Shown piece after piece: positions 1 through 6,909 of a DNA stretch of 7,205 nt. The translations under genes and the position numbers were made by a program. Under the pieces are notes generated by a model. It made no database searches. It had not been told where the DNA came from and saw only the letters and a list, made by a program, of their open reading frames with translations. Origin of the DNA: Bacteroidales bacterium (lineage in GTDB: Bacteria; Bacteroidota; Bacteroidia; Bacteroidales; F082); contig CAAGMM010000001.1 in NCBI GenBank assembly GCA_900771045.1, positions 1 to 7,205 on the forward strand, written 5' to 3'. Position 1 is the stretch's first letter. Each line of letters opens with the position of its first letter.

Positions 1-1685
1 GTCTCCCCGGGCTCTATCAGGCTGCTTTCACTCATAACGCGTATCCCCGCATTGGCGAGGATATAGTCGTAGGCGGTAATCTTCAATTGTGACAAACAGG
101 TCGCTTCATCGCCTGCGGCGGTGACTTTCAGGACGTAGTCACATGCGGCTGGCGCATCGGAGGACAGATGAAACTGCAGTCCTTCCAAGGTTTTGATTTC
201 GCCGGCGTTGAAGTCTCCGAAATATAGTTCGTCGTTCAGGATTCCGATATATTCGTTGTCGCAGGTGAGATTAACCGTCACGTTGTGGATTATGGTGTCG
301 AAGGTGTTTTCCATTGTCAGTGAGATGGTTACGTCTTCGTCAGGGTTCATCTTGCCGTCGCCGTTATCGTCTTCGGTGATGGCGAAGTCCTTGACGATGA
401 CAGGGCCGCGCTGGTGCATTCCCGCGACTTCGGCCAAGCAGGCGATGTTCATCTGGCAGTAGCGTTGCGCCATCGGCCAGCTGTTGACGCTCAGCCCGAT
501 GAGGTCGTTTGCGGTGTGGATGTACGGGCTGTAGTGGTTGACGTCCTCGAAGGGGTAGATGCCCTGATAGCCGTTGTTGTTAAACGATGTGTGGTCAGAG
601 TCGCCGAAAGAGAAGTTTTTCTTCTCAATCACCATCTCCGGGAAATAGACTTGCCCGACGTTTCTGTAAAAGGCACCGCATGGTTCCGCCGACGAAGGGT
701 AAATCTGATGGATGTGTATGTCGTTCCCATAGAGATAGCCGTTCATGTCGTTGTTGAAGTAGCCGATGATGTCCAAGCCGGCGTCGGCGCACGAACTCGC
801 ATGCACCTCGCTTCCGATGAGTCCCATCTCTTCGCAGGCGTATGAGCAGTACATGATGGAATAGTCGAAGTCGAACTGGCTCATGATGCGCGCCGATTCG
901 AGGACGGAGGCGGTCCCGGTGGCGTTGTCGTCGGCACCCGGGCAGGCTCCGTTCCAGTTGTACGAGTCGTGATGCGCCCCGCATACGACGTAGGTGTCGG
1001 GGTAGAGAGTGCCTCTCTGTATGGCGATGACGTTGGGAGATGTAGGCGAACCGTTGTACGACACAGGCTGGGTCGTGACTTCGAGTCCGAGAGCCTCAAA
1101 CCTGCCCTTTATCCATTGGGCGCAGTCCTTCACCTGCTGGCCGTTCCATATCCGCGAGCCGTAGTCCTGCATGTGCTGTACGACGGCTTCCATCGAGTCT
1201 TGCGAAACCAAGTCCAAAAGGAAGCGGATGTCGGGATTTTCATCGGTCACTTCGGGAAAACCGCGTGTTTTCTCCGGCAGACGCGCCTCGCGGTTTGAAA
1301 TTGCCACCATGCCGTCGTTTTTGACGGGATTGAAGGCCTCGTCAGCCTTGACAATCAGGATGTCGTCGCTGATGGATTTGGAAAATCCGCCGTGAGATCG
1401 CGCTTCGCCGTTAAAATATTGTCGTTGAAGCTTTTTAGGGCAATAGACGAGGAAATATTTTTCCGTGTCGGAGAAGGCTTTTTCGTCCAAAACCGTCATC
1501 TCGCCGTCCGTTTCGAATGCCGACGCGATGACGAAATCGTCGTTGTAGAAGTGAATCGTAAGCTCGGGACGCTGAAAAAGCGTTTCTAATGAATTGTCTT
1601 CCGTCACCGGTAGCATGACTAATTTCTGCGCATAGCCCGATACTGATAGAATGCTGATAATCAATGCGGTAAAAAATCTTTTCAT
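1..1685 (-). CDS. Secreted M28-family zinc aminopeptidase (partial, C-terminus off the left edge)
   Basis: This minus-strand frame is open from an ATG at 1685 to the window edge, giving 561 codons with no stop. Residues 1-19 are a signal peptide (KR, hydrophobic core, GYA) with likely cleavage before Gln20, so the protein is exported. Residues about 165-425 carry the M28 metallopeptidase signature in order: GAHHDS (H238, D240), PGADDNATG (D252, bridging metal ligand), ACEEMGLIGS (E285 catalytic base, E286 ligand), NDMNGY (D313) and SDHTSF (H365). By analogy with Aeromonas and Streptomyces aminopeptidases, these bind two zinc ions and remove N-terminal residues from peptides. Residues about 430-525 look like an Ig/CARDB-like beta domain with an EF-hand-type loop (D439, N441, D443, G444, E450). 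Residues 21-160 are an N-terminal region I do not recognise. The missing end might hold a type IX secretion sorting domain, but this cannot be seen. The family call is firm; substrate is unknown. Confidence 0.93.
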   Translation of the reverse strand, partial: MKRFFTALIISILSVSGYAQKLVMLPVTEDNSLETLFQRPELTIHFYNDDFVIASAFETDGEMTVLDEKAFSDTEKYFLVYCPKKLQRQYFNGEARSHGGFSKSISDDILIVKADEAFNPVKNDGMVAISNREARLPEKTRGFPEVTDENPDIRFLLDLVSQDSMEAVVQHMQDYGSRIWNGQQVKDCAQWIKGRFEALGLEVTTQPVSYNGSPTSPNVIAIQRGTLYPDTYVVCGAHHDSYNWNGACPGADDNATGTASVLESARIMSQFDFDYSIMYCSYACEEMGLIGSEVHASSCADAGLDIIGYFNNDMNGYLYGNDIHIHQIYPSSAEPCGAFYRNVGQVYFPEMVIEKKNFSFGDSDHTSFNNNGYQGIYPFEDVNHYSPYIHTANDLIGLSVNSWPMAQRYCQMNIACLAEVAGMHQRGPVIVKDFAITEDDNGDGKMNPDEDVTISLTMENTFDTIIHNVTVNLTCDNEYIGILNDELYFGDFNAGEIKTLEGLQFHLSSDAPAACDYVLKVTAAGDEATCLSQLKITAYDYILANAGIRVMSESSLIEPGE

Positions 1686-1759
1686 AACTACATTTGTTGT
1701 AAAAAAATGATTTGTAAAAAATTCGCTGCAGGCGGAAACGACATCCGTCTCTCAAACAG

Positions 1760-1767
1760 CAAAATTA
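1760..1767 (-). promoter_or_regulatory. Candidate -7 element for the M28 peptidase gene
   Basis: Read on the minus strand this is TAATTTTG, matching the Bacteroidetes -7 consensus TAnnTTTG. It would place the transcript start about 65-70 bases upstream of the ATG at 1685. The -33 match is poor: the nearest TTG (1794-1792 on the minus strand) is about 24 bases away, longer than the usual spacing. A match of this kind in A/T-rich DNA can arise by chance. Confidence 0.35.
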
Positions 1768-1823
1768 ACAAAAAAAGCGTTGTGAAAATAACAATATTTT
1801 ATTCCGTAATTTGGAAATGATGT

Positions 1824-1911
1824 TTGTTCAGTTATCAGCAGTTTGAGTTGCTAAAATTGTTCGGTTATCAGCAGTTTGATTTGTTGAAATTGTTCAGTTA
1901 TCAGCAGTTTG
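1824..1911 (+). repeat. Three direct repeats, 22-bp core at exact 33-bp period, upstream of the ATPase
   Basis: Cores lie at 1824-1845, 1857-1878 and 1890-1911. Each reads TTGTTCRGTTATCAGCAG followed by TTTG. Copies 1 and 3 are identical over 22 bases; copy 2 differs by one base (CGGTT for CAGTT). The 11-base spacers are less conserved. Within each core the pentamer CAGTT occurs twice 10 bases apart (for example 1829-1833 and 1839-1843). The 33-bp period is close to three helical turns, so all copies face the same side of the DNA. The third copy ends 12 bases before the -7 element of the downstream gene and so covers its -33 region. This arrangement suggests an operator array for a dimeric regulator, but no regulator is identified. 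Confidence 0.85.
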
Positions 1912-1923
1912 GATAAAAAGTAT

Positions 1924-1931
1924 TATCTTTG
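1924..1931 (+). promoter_or_regulatory. -7 promoter element of the DUF4143 ATPase gene
   Basis: TATCTTTG matches the Bacteroidetes sigma-ABfr -7 consensus TAnnTTTG exactly. The predicted start of transcription is near 1938, leaving a short leader of about 17 bases before the ATG at 1955, with no Shine-Dalgarno sequence. No good -33 TTTG is seen at normal spacing; that region is occupied by the third direct repeat, which would be consistent with an activator- or repressor-controlled promoter. Confidence 0.65.
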
Positions 1932-1954
1932 CATCAAAATTAACGCTGTTTTTT

Positions 1955-3232
1955 ATGGAGTACGACAAATTAGAAAGAGTCTTGCTTGACCAGCAGGAAG
2001 AACTGAATGCTTTTCGGGAAGGTGATTACTGCATCCGAAAAGAAGAGTCTATGATAGATTTGAGCAGCAATCTTGCCCAAGTGGTGATTGGCGTTCGTCG
2101 AAGCGGAAAATCAACTCTTTGCATAAACGCACTCGAAAGAGCCAAAGTGAAATATGCCTATGTGAACTTCGACGATGAGCGTCTGATGGATGTCGTCGTG
2201 AATGATATGGATTCCATCCTTGAAATGCTGTATAAGGTATATGGAGACTTCACTCATCTGTTTTTAGACGAAGTGCAAAATATTGACGGATGGCATTTGT
2301 TTGTCAACAGAATGCTTCGCAACAAAATGCGCATCGTATTGACAGGCAGTAACTCGAAGTTGCTGAGCGGCGAATTGGCATCGCACCTCACAGGTCGTCA
2401 TCATCAGATAGAGTTGCTCCCATTCTCTTTTGCTGATTTCTGTGCCTGTAAAAAGATTCCTACATCGCCATTGACGACAAAAAACAGAGGTTTGATAGCC
2501 GCTGCCTTCGACGAATATATGAAGCAGGGTGGTTTTCCCGAACTGATGAACGAACACGATCCAAAGGAATATATTGATTCGCTGCTTAACAACATCATCC
2601 GACAGGATATCAGGAAACGTTTCAAAGTAAGATATATCGACACTCTTGAACATTTGGCAAACCATCTGTTGAATGAGGCTCCTTCAACAATCGTAAAAGA
2701 AACACTTCAGGATCTGTTCAACTTTAGTTCGTCACACACTTTCGGCAACTATCTGTCTTACTTGAAGCAGACTTATTTAATCTCGACTGTGAACAAGTAT
2801 TCTGCCAAGAGTCGTCAGCGCGTCCGCAATGCCAAATATTATGCTATTGATGTGGCGTTTATGAACCAGAGAAAAGATGCGTTCTCAGGCAATAACCTCG
2901 GATTCAGATTGGAAACCATCGTATATTTGGAACTAAAACGGCGTGCCAAATATGCAAAACAAGACGTTTATTATTTTAGTACTTCTCGGTCGGAATGCGA
3001 TTTCGTACTTTGTGACGGTAATAAAACCTTGGCCGTCTATCAAGTGTCGTTTGATATTACCAGTCCAAAGGCGTATAATCGTGAGGTTAACGGATGTGTC
3101 ATTGGCGCAAATGGAACTAATACAGAAAACATTTATCTTCTCACCTATAACGATTCTCGCGGAACAGTTATTAAAGACGGTCATAAAATTAAGATTATCC
3201 CCGTGTGGAAATGGCTTCTCGGAATTGAATAA
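1955..3232 (+). CDS. AAA-type ATPase with C-terminal DUF4143 (nuclease-like) domain
   Basis: This 425-residue protein has the layout of the widespread bacterial AAA ATPase / DUF4143 family. Residues about 40-165 form the ATPase: Walker A GVRRSGKST (46-54, K52), Walker B LFLDE (102-106) followed by VQNIDGW, a sensor-like LTGSNSKLLS (129-138), and an arginine in LTGRHHQIELLPFSFADF (R148) typical of the family. Residues about 215-400 match DUF4143, which includes a PD-(D/E)XK-like fold: RLETIVYLELKRR (318-330), ECDF (347-350) and YQVSFD (362-367). The usual E-x-K is replaced by QVS, so nuclease activity is doubtful. There is no signal peptide, so it is cytoplasmic. Length is normal for the family and the gene looks intact. 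It has its own promoter and upstream repeats. Codon third positions are richer in A/T than in the genes on either side, a possible sign of transfer. The biological role of the family is unknown. Confidence 0.9.
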   Translation: MEYDKLERVLLDQQEELNAFREGDYCIRKEESMIDLSSNLAQVVIGVRRSGKSTLCINALERAKVKYAYVNFDDERLMDVVVNDMDSILEMLYKVYGDFTHLFLDEVQNIDGWHLFVNRMLRNKMRIVLTGSNSKLLSGELASHLTGRHHQIELLPFSFADFCACKKIPTSPLTTKNRGLIAAAFDEYMKQGGFPELMNEHDPKEYIDSLLNNIIRQDIRKRFKVRYIDTLEHLANHLLNEAPSTIVKETLQDLFNFSSSHTFGNYLSYLKQTYLISTVNKYSAKSRQRVRNAKYYAIDVAFMNQRKDAFSGNNLGFRLETIVYLELKRRAKYAKQDVYYFSTSRSECDFVLCDGNKTLAVYQVSFDITSPKAYNREVNGCVIGANGTNTENIYLLTYNDSRGTVIKDGHKIKIIPVWKWLLGIE

Positions 3233-3239
3233 TTTTCCT

Positions 3240-3247
3240 TATCTTTG
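3240..3247 (+). promoter_or_regulatory. -7 promoter element of the DPP III-nicotinamidase gene
   Basis: TATCTTTG is an exact Bacteroidetes -7 match that begins 8 bases after the stop codon of the ATPase gene. It predicts a transcript start near 3254 and a leader of about 30 bases before the ATG at 3284. The -33 region shows no strong TTTG. The site suggests that the downstream gene can be transcribed on its own rather than only by read-through from the ATPase gene. Confidence 0.55.
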
Positions 3248-3283
3248 TATTTCGTTTAAAAGGTTCATTTAAAGAGATAAATA

Positions 3284-5884
3284 ATGAAAAGACTTGTTAT
3301 GTGTTTAAGTGTTTTAGGATTGTTTTCCGCTTGCGCCGATAAGGACGGCGGCCTGAAAGACGACTTCAAGTACCTCGTCGATGAGTTTGCCGACATCCGC
3401 GTGATGCGTTATCAGATTCCCAACTGGGACAGCCTTACATTCCGGCAGAAGGAATACGTTTATTATCTGAGCGAGGCGGCAAAATGCGGCCGCGACATCT
3501 TGTTCGACCAGAATTTTAAGTATAACCTTACAGTCCGTAAGACTATTGAGGCAGTGTTCTCTTCGTACAGGGGCGAACGCGCAAATGCCGATTTCGAGAA
3601 CTTCGTCGTTTATGCAAAACGCGTCTTCTTCTCCAACGGCATCCATCATCATTATGGCGAGAAAAAGTTCTTCCCCGACATCACCGAAGATTATTTTGCC
3701 GAATTGGTGAAATATTCTGATAAATCGCTTCTGCCTTTGGCGCAGGGCGAAACCGTTGAGGAATTTCTGAACTTCATAACGCCCGTTATCTTTGACAAAC
3801 AGCTTTATTCCGTCCGCCGCGCCTCCGATGAAGACATCGTCAAAAACTCATCGGTTAACTTCTACGACGGAGACATCAGCAAGGCTGAGGCCGAGGCTTT
3901 TTACGTGGATTTGGCTGAAGCCGATGGAAACAAACCCGTCAGCTACGGCATCAATTCGCGCCTCGTCAAGGAAAACGGGCGCATCAGCGAGGAAGTCTAT
4001 CGCAGCGGCGGACTCTACGGCGACGCCATCGACAAAATCGTCTCTCTGCTTGAGAAGGCGAACGCAGTGGCCGAAAACGACATCCAACGCGAATATACGA
4101 GCCTGCTCATCGAATATTACAAGACGGGCGACCTCGAACTGTGGGACGAATACAACATCGCCTGGGTTCAGGACTCCGTGTCGCACATCGACTTCGTGAA
4201 CGGCTTCATCGAAGATTACGGCGACCCGATGGGCAGAAAGGCCACTTGGGAATCCGTCGTCAACTTCAAAGACCTCGAGGCCACAAAACGCTCGATGATT
4301 ATCAGCGACAACGCGCAGTGGTTCGAGGACAACTCGCCTGTTGACGACCGTTTCAAGAAGAAGGAATGCAAGGGCGTCTCCGCGAAAGGCATCATCGTCA
4401 CGGCTCTCGGCGGCGACTGCTTCCCGACGCCTCCTATCGGTATCAACCTCCCCAATGCCGACTGGATCAGAAAGGAATACGGTTCGAAATCCGTCACCAT
4501 CACTAACCTGATGGAGGCTTACGACAAGGCCGCCGACGAATGCCCGCGCAGCGCGTTGGCCGAATTTTCCTATTCACAGGAAGAAATCGACCTCTGCAAG
4601 AAATACAGCTCATACGCCGACGTCGTCCACACCGACCTGCACGAATGCCTCGGACACGGTTCCGGACAGCTTCTGCCGACAACGCCGCCCAACGCCCTCA
4701 AGGAAAACAGCTCGGCATTGGAAGAAGCGCGCGCTGACCTCTTCGGACTGTATTACTGCGCCGACCCGAAAATGGTCGAACTCGGCATTATTCCTGACGC
4801 TGAATGCTATAAGGCACAGTATTGCGACTTCATCCGCAACGGACTCGTCGGGCAGCTCGCACGCATCGAACTCGGCAACGACATCACCGAGGCTCACATG
4901 CAGGACAGAAAACTCATCTCCGAATGGTGCTACGAGAAGGGCCGCGCCGACAACGTCATAGAGAAAAAGGTCAGAGACGGGAAAACATACTTCGTAATCA
5001 ACGACTTCGTGAAGCTGCGCGATTTGTTCGGCGAACTTCTCGCCGAGATTCAGCGTATCAAGTCGGAAGGCGACTACGAAGCCGGAAAGGCACTCATCGA
5101 CAAGTACGCCGTCAAGATTGACATCAATCTGCACAAAGAGGTGAAACGGCGTTACGAGGCACTCGGCCTCAAACCTTACGGCGGTTTCATCAATCCGGAG
5201 ATAAAGCCCGTCGTGGAAAACGGCAAGACTGTTGACTACGTCGTCGAATATCCTTCCGACTTCGTCGCACAGCATCTCGATTACGGCCGGAATTATTCCT
5301 TCGTCCCTGAAAATCACGCCGCCCCGGTTCATCTCGTCGTCGATATGCTTTACGACTTCATCGACGGCTCGCTTGCCTGCGGTAATGCCGAGGCCGCCGT
5401 GAAAGATACGGTTGCCTATATCAACGCCCATCCGGAGCAGAAGGTCGTCTATATCTGCGATTCGCATCCCGCCAACCACAGTTCTTTCGCCGCATACGGC
5501 GGAATATGGCCTTCGCATTGTGTGCAGGGAACGCGCGGCGCTCAGATTCACGAGGCTTTTTATAATGATGTGACGAATCCCGCCAACCGTCCTGACGCCA
5601 ACCGCAACGTCTTCCGCAAGGGGCGTTCCGTGAACGAGGAACAATATTCGGGTTTTGAGTCGGTTAACGCGAAAGAGGTCGTGCTGCGCGATTTTGTAGC
5701 CGGCTGCAGGGACCTGGTTATAAGTGGAATCGCGACGGAATTCTGCGTGAAAAACACACTCGAACAGTTCCTTGAGGCGGGACACGACATCGTACTATTA
5801 GCTTCAAACCTCGGCTACGTCGATTTCAAAGGACACATCGCGACGCTAAATGAATTGAAAGACAAAGTGACGGTGGTGGAGTAG
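3284..5884 (+). CDS. Lipoprotein fusion: dipeptidyl-peptidase III (M49) joined to a PncA-type nicotinamidase
   Basis: Residues 1-16 are a lipoprotein signal with lipobox FSA-C17, so the mature protein should be exported and lipid-anchored. Residues about 25-675 are a full-length M49 peptidase, which removes dipeptides from peptide N-termini: zinc motif HECLGH (453-458; H453, H458 ligands, E454 catalytic) and EEARAD (480-485; E481 third ligand). Cysteine in HECLGH is as in known Bacteroides enzymes. Residues about 682-866 are a complete nicotinamidase/isochorismatase-fold domain converting nicotinamide to nicotinate and ammonia: catalytic D687 (VVDMLYDF), metal ligands D726, H728, H732 and H745 (DSHPANHSSF and WPSHC), K779 (FRKGR) and nucleophile C821 (GIATEFCVKNT). 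DPP III homologues in Bacteroides end near the NYSF at 670-673, so the second domain is attached directly at the normal end. No stop or frameshift separates them. The ATG at 3284 is supported by the signal peptide and the promoter upstream. Domain identities are firm; working together is inference. Confidence 0.93.
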   Translation: MKRLVMCLSVLGLFSACADKDGGLKDDFKYLVDEFADIRVMRYQIPNWDSLTFRQKEYVYYLSEAAKCGRDILFDQNFKYNLTVRKTIEAVFSSYRGERANADFENFVVYAKRVFFSNGIHHHYGEKKFFPDITEDYFAELVKYSDKSLLPLAQGETVEEFLNFITPVIFDKQLYSVRRASDEDIVKNSSVNFYDGDISKAEAEAFYVDLAEADGNKPVSYGINSRLVKENGRISEEVYRSGGLYGDAIDKIVSLLEKANAVAENDIQREYTSLLIEYYKTGDLELWDEYNIAWVQDSVSHIDFVNGFIEDYGDPMGRKATWESVVNFKDLEATKRSMIISDNAQWFEDNSPVDDRFKKKECKGVSAKGIIVTALGGDCFPTPPIGINLPNADWIRKEYGSKSVTITNLMEAYDKAADECPRSALAEFSYSQEEIDLCKKYSSYADVVHTDLHECLGHGSGQLLPTTPPNALKENSSALEEARADLFGLYYCADPKMVELGIIPDAECYKAQYCDFIRNGLVGQLARIELGNDITEAHMQDRKLISEWCYEKGRADNVIEKKVRDGKTYFVINDFVKLRDLFGELLAEIQRIKSEGDYEAGKALIDKYAVKIDINLHKEVKRRYEALGLKPYGGFINPEIKPVVENGKTVDYVVEYPSDFVAQHLDYGRNYSFVPENHAAPVHLVVDMLYDFIDGSLACGNAEAAVKDTVAYINAHPEQKVVYICDSHPANHSSFAAYGGIWPSHCVQGTRGAQIHEAFYNDVTNPANRPDANRNVFRKGRSVNEEQYSGFESVNAKEVVLRDFVAGCRDLVISGIATEFCVKNTLEQFLEAGHDIVLLASNLGYVDFKGHIATLNELKDKVTVVE
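5327..5881 (+). other. Nicotinamidase (PncA-like) domain within the DPP III fusion
   Basis: This marks residues about 682-866 of the fusion. The block from D726 to about H756 reads as the classical PncA metal site and loop: D-x-H-P-x-N-H-x-S-F, then W-P-x-H-C-x-x-G-T-x-G. Together with D687, K779 and C821 it has every residue of the Asp-Lys-Cys triad and metal site known from Mycobacterium and Pyrococcus nicotinamidases. At about 185 residues it is the size of a free-standing enzyme. A related isochorismatase-family amidohydrolase cannot be excluded, but the metal-binding motif favours nicotinamidase. Confidence 0.85.
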
Positions 5885-6034
5885 GGAAACCATTAACCGC
5901 TGATTTATGGTGACTTCTATAAATCCCGCGATTTGTGAAAATCTCCTGATGTGGTTCTGAAATCTTGATTTTAGGTCAGAAATGTATAGGAAAATTAGAA
6001 TGTGATATATTGTCTTAAACTAAACAGGTTTTTT

Positions 6035-6718
6035 ATGAACGAAAAGTTAAAATTGTTTGCATTTGCGTTAGCAGTATCGGCGTTGGTATTTACATCGTGC
6101 AAGAAAGACGACAATAACGAGCCGCATGACGACCACGAATACGTTGACCTCGGTCTCCCGAGCGGGCTTCTGTGGGCGACGTGCAACGTGGGCGCGGACT
6201 CTCCCGAAGACTACGGCGATTATTACGCCTGGGGCGAGACGACCACAAAGGAGTCTTACACCTGGAACACCTACCAATGGTGTTACGACAGTTACAATAA
6301 TCTCACGAAGTACAACTCGAATCCTGACTACGGCACTGTTGACGGCAAAACCATGCTTGAACCAGCAGACGACGCGGCTCACGTGAATTGGGGCGGTGAC
6401 TGGCGAATGCCGACACTTGACGAACTGGAAGAACTGGGAGACAACTGCACATGGAAATGGACGGCACAGGGCGGAAAGGACGGCTACCGCGTCACAGGCT
6501 CCAATGGCAGCAGCATCTTCTTGCCGGCTGCCGGCTACTACTACGGTGACAGCATCAGCTACGCCGGCTTCTTCGGCTATTACTGGGCGAGTTCGCATGG
6601 CGACGGCTTTCCGTTCGGGTCGTATGACTTGGGCTTCGATTCTGTCTATCTTGGCACGAACAACTACGACCGTTACTGTGGACACTCGGTTCGTCCGGTC
6701 CGCTCCTCCCAGAAATGA
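6035..6718 (+). CDS. FISUMP-domain surface lipoprotein
   Basis: I chose the ATG at 6035 because it places a lipoprotein signal at the very N-terminus: NEKLK, a hydrophobic stretch, and the lipobox FTS-C22. An in-frame GTG at 6002 would add eleven residues ahead of the signal. The mature protein begins CKKDD, resembling the Lys-plus-acidic export signal of Bacteroidetes surface lipoproteins. Residues about 36-223 match the Fibrobacter succinogenes major paralogous (FISUMP) domain: YVDLGLPSGLLWATCNVGA (36-54), YYAWGET (63-69), GGDWRMPTLDELEEL (120-134), FLPAAGYYY (162-170), YYWASS (182-187) and the terminal SVRPVR (218-223). The protein is 227 residues, rich in Tyr, Gly and Asp, with a single copy of the domain. 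FISUMP proteins are abundant in gut Bacteroidales and Fibrobacter and have no established function; a fold related to the formylglycine-generating enzyme/C-type-lectin superfamily is possible, not shown. No clear promoter is visible in the 150-base gap upstream. Confidence 0.85.
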   Translation: MNEKLKLFAFALAVSALVFTSCKKDDNNEPHDDHEYVDLGLPSGLLWATCNVGADSPEDYGDYYAWGETTTKESYTWNTYQWCYDSYNNLTKYNSNPDYGTVDGKTMLEPADDAAHVNWGGDWRMPTLDELEELGDNCTWKWTAQGGKDGYRVTGSNGSSIFLPAAGYYYGDSISYAGFFGYYWASSHGDGFPFGSYDLGFDSVYLGTNNYDRYCGHSVRPVRSSQK

Positions 6719-6764
6719 CCTGTGTCGGCGGGAGACTGCAGACGGGAGTAAAAGGATACGACAG

Positions 6765-6807
6765 CAAAAAGAGATGGTTTCGCTTAATGTGGGACTTTCT
6801 CTTTTTG
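6765..6807 (+). terminator. Possible terminator hairpin after the FISUMP gene
   Basis: CAAAAAGAGA (6765-6774) is perfectly complementary to TCTCTTTTTG (6798-6807), giving a 10-bp stem with a 23-base loop; one wobble and one A-T pair could extend it. The 3' arm carries five Ts. It lies 46 bases after the stop codon of the lipoprotein gene. The stem is A/T-rich and the loop is long, so it is weaker than a textbook terminator; the A-run in the 5' arm would make it roughly symmetrical for either strand. Confidence 0.4.
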
Positions 6808-6878
6808 TTAAGAGTGGTTAAGAAATGGTAATAGTAGTTAATCAATTTTTAATTTTAAACACTTTATGAACTTTTTTG

Positions 6879-6886
6879 TATCTTTA
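6879..6886 (+). promoter_or_regulatory. Candidate -7 element of the PF09820-type ATPase gene
   Basis: TATCTTTA differs from TAnnTTTG only at the last base and sits 23 bases before the ATG at 6910, the spacing seen for the other genes here. The DNA just upstream is very A/T-rich (6831-6879) and offers no clear -33 TTTG. Confidence 0.45.
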
Positions 6887-6909
6887 CGGCCTGAAAAAAC
6901 ATCATCGTT

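Noticed and set aside
414..845. Plus-strand open frames within 193-1589
   Set aside because: They overlap the M28 peptidase on the opposite strand, whose metal ligands and signal peptide are all in place; none of them shows a known domain.
1824..1911. Short CRISPR array
   Set aside because: The spacers are only 11 bases, are partly alike, and there are just three copies next to a promoter with no cas genes; operator repeats fit better.
4610..5785. Long open frame (391 codons) on the minus strand opposite the DPP III-nicotinamidase gene
   Set aside because: It lies wholly antisense to a gene with clear catalytic motifs. Its translation shows no recognisable domain, and it follows from the strong third-position C/G preference of the real gene.
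5917..5981. Terminators after the DPP III fusion gene: AAATC/GATTT (5921-5925 with 5930-5934) and TTCTGA/TCAGAA (5955-5960 with 5976-5981)
   Set aside because: The stems are only 5-6 perfect base pairs and neither is followed by a run of T; they are within what chance gives in A/T-rich spacer DNA.
6006..6013. TATATTGT as a -7 element for the FISUMP lipoprotein gene
   Set aside because: It misses the TTTG part of the consensus and has no -33 partner; the promoter of this gene cannot be placed with confidence.
6002..6034. GTG at 6002 as an upstream start for the FISUMP lipoprotein
   Set aside because: It would add eleven residues before the signal peptide and move the lipobox cysteine to an unusual distance from the start; the ATG at 6035 gives a normal lipoprotein signal.
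6068..6685. 205-codon open frame on the minus strand opposite the FISUMP lipoprotein gene
   Set aside because: It is antisense to a lipoprotein with a clear signal peptide and family motifs; its Val/Arg-rich translation is typical of a shadow frame.
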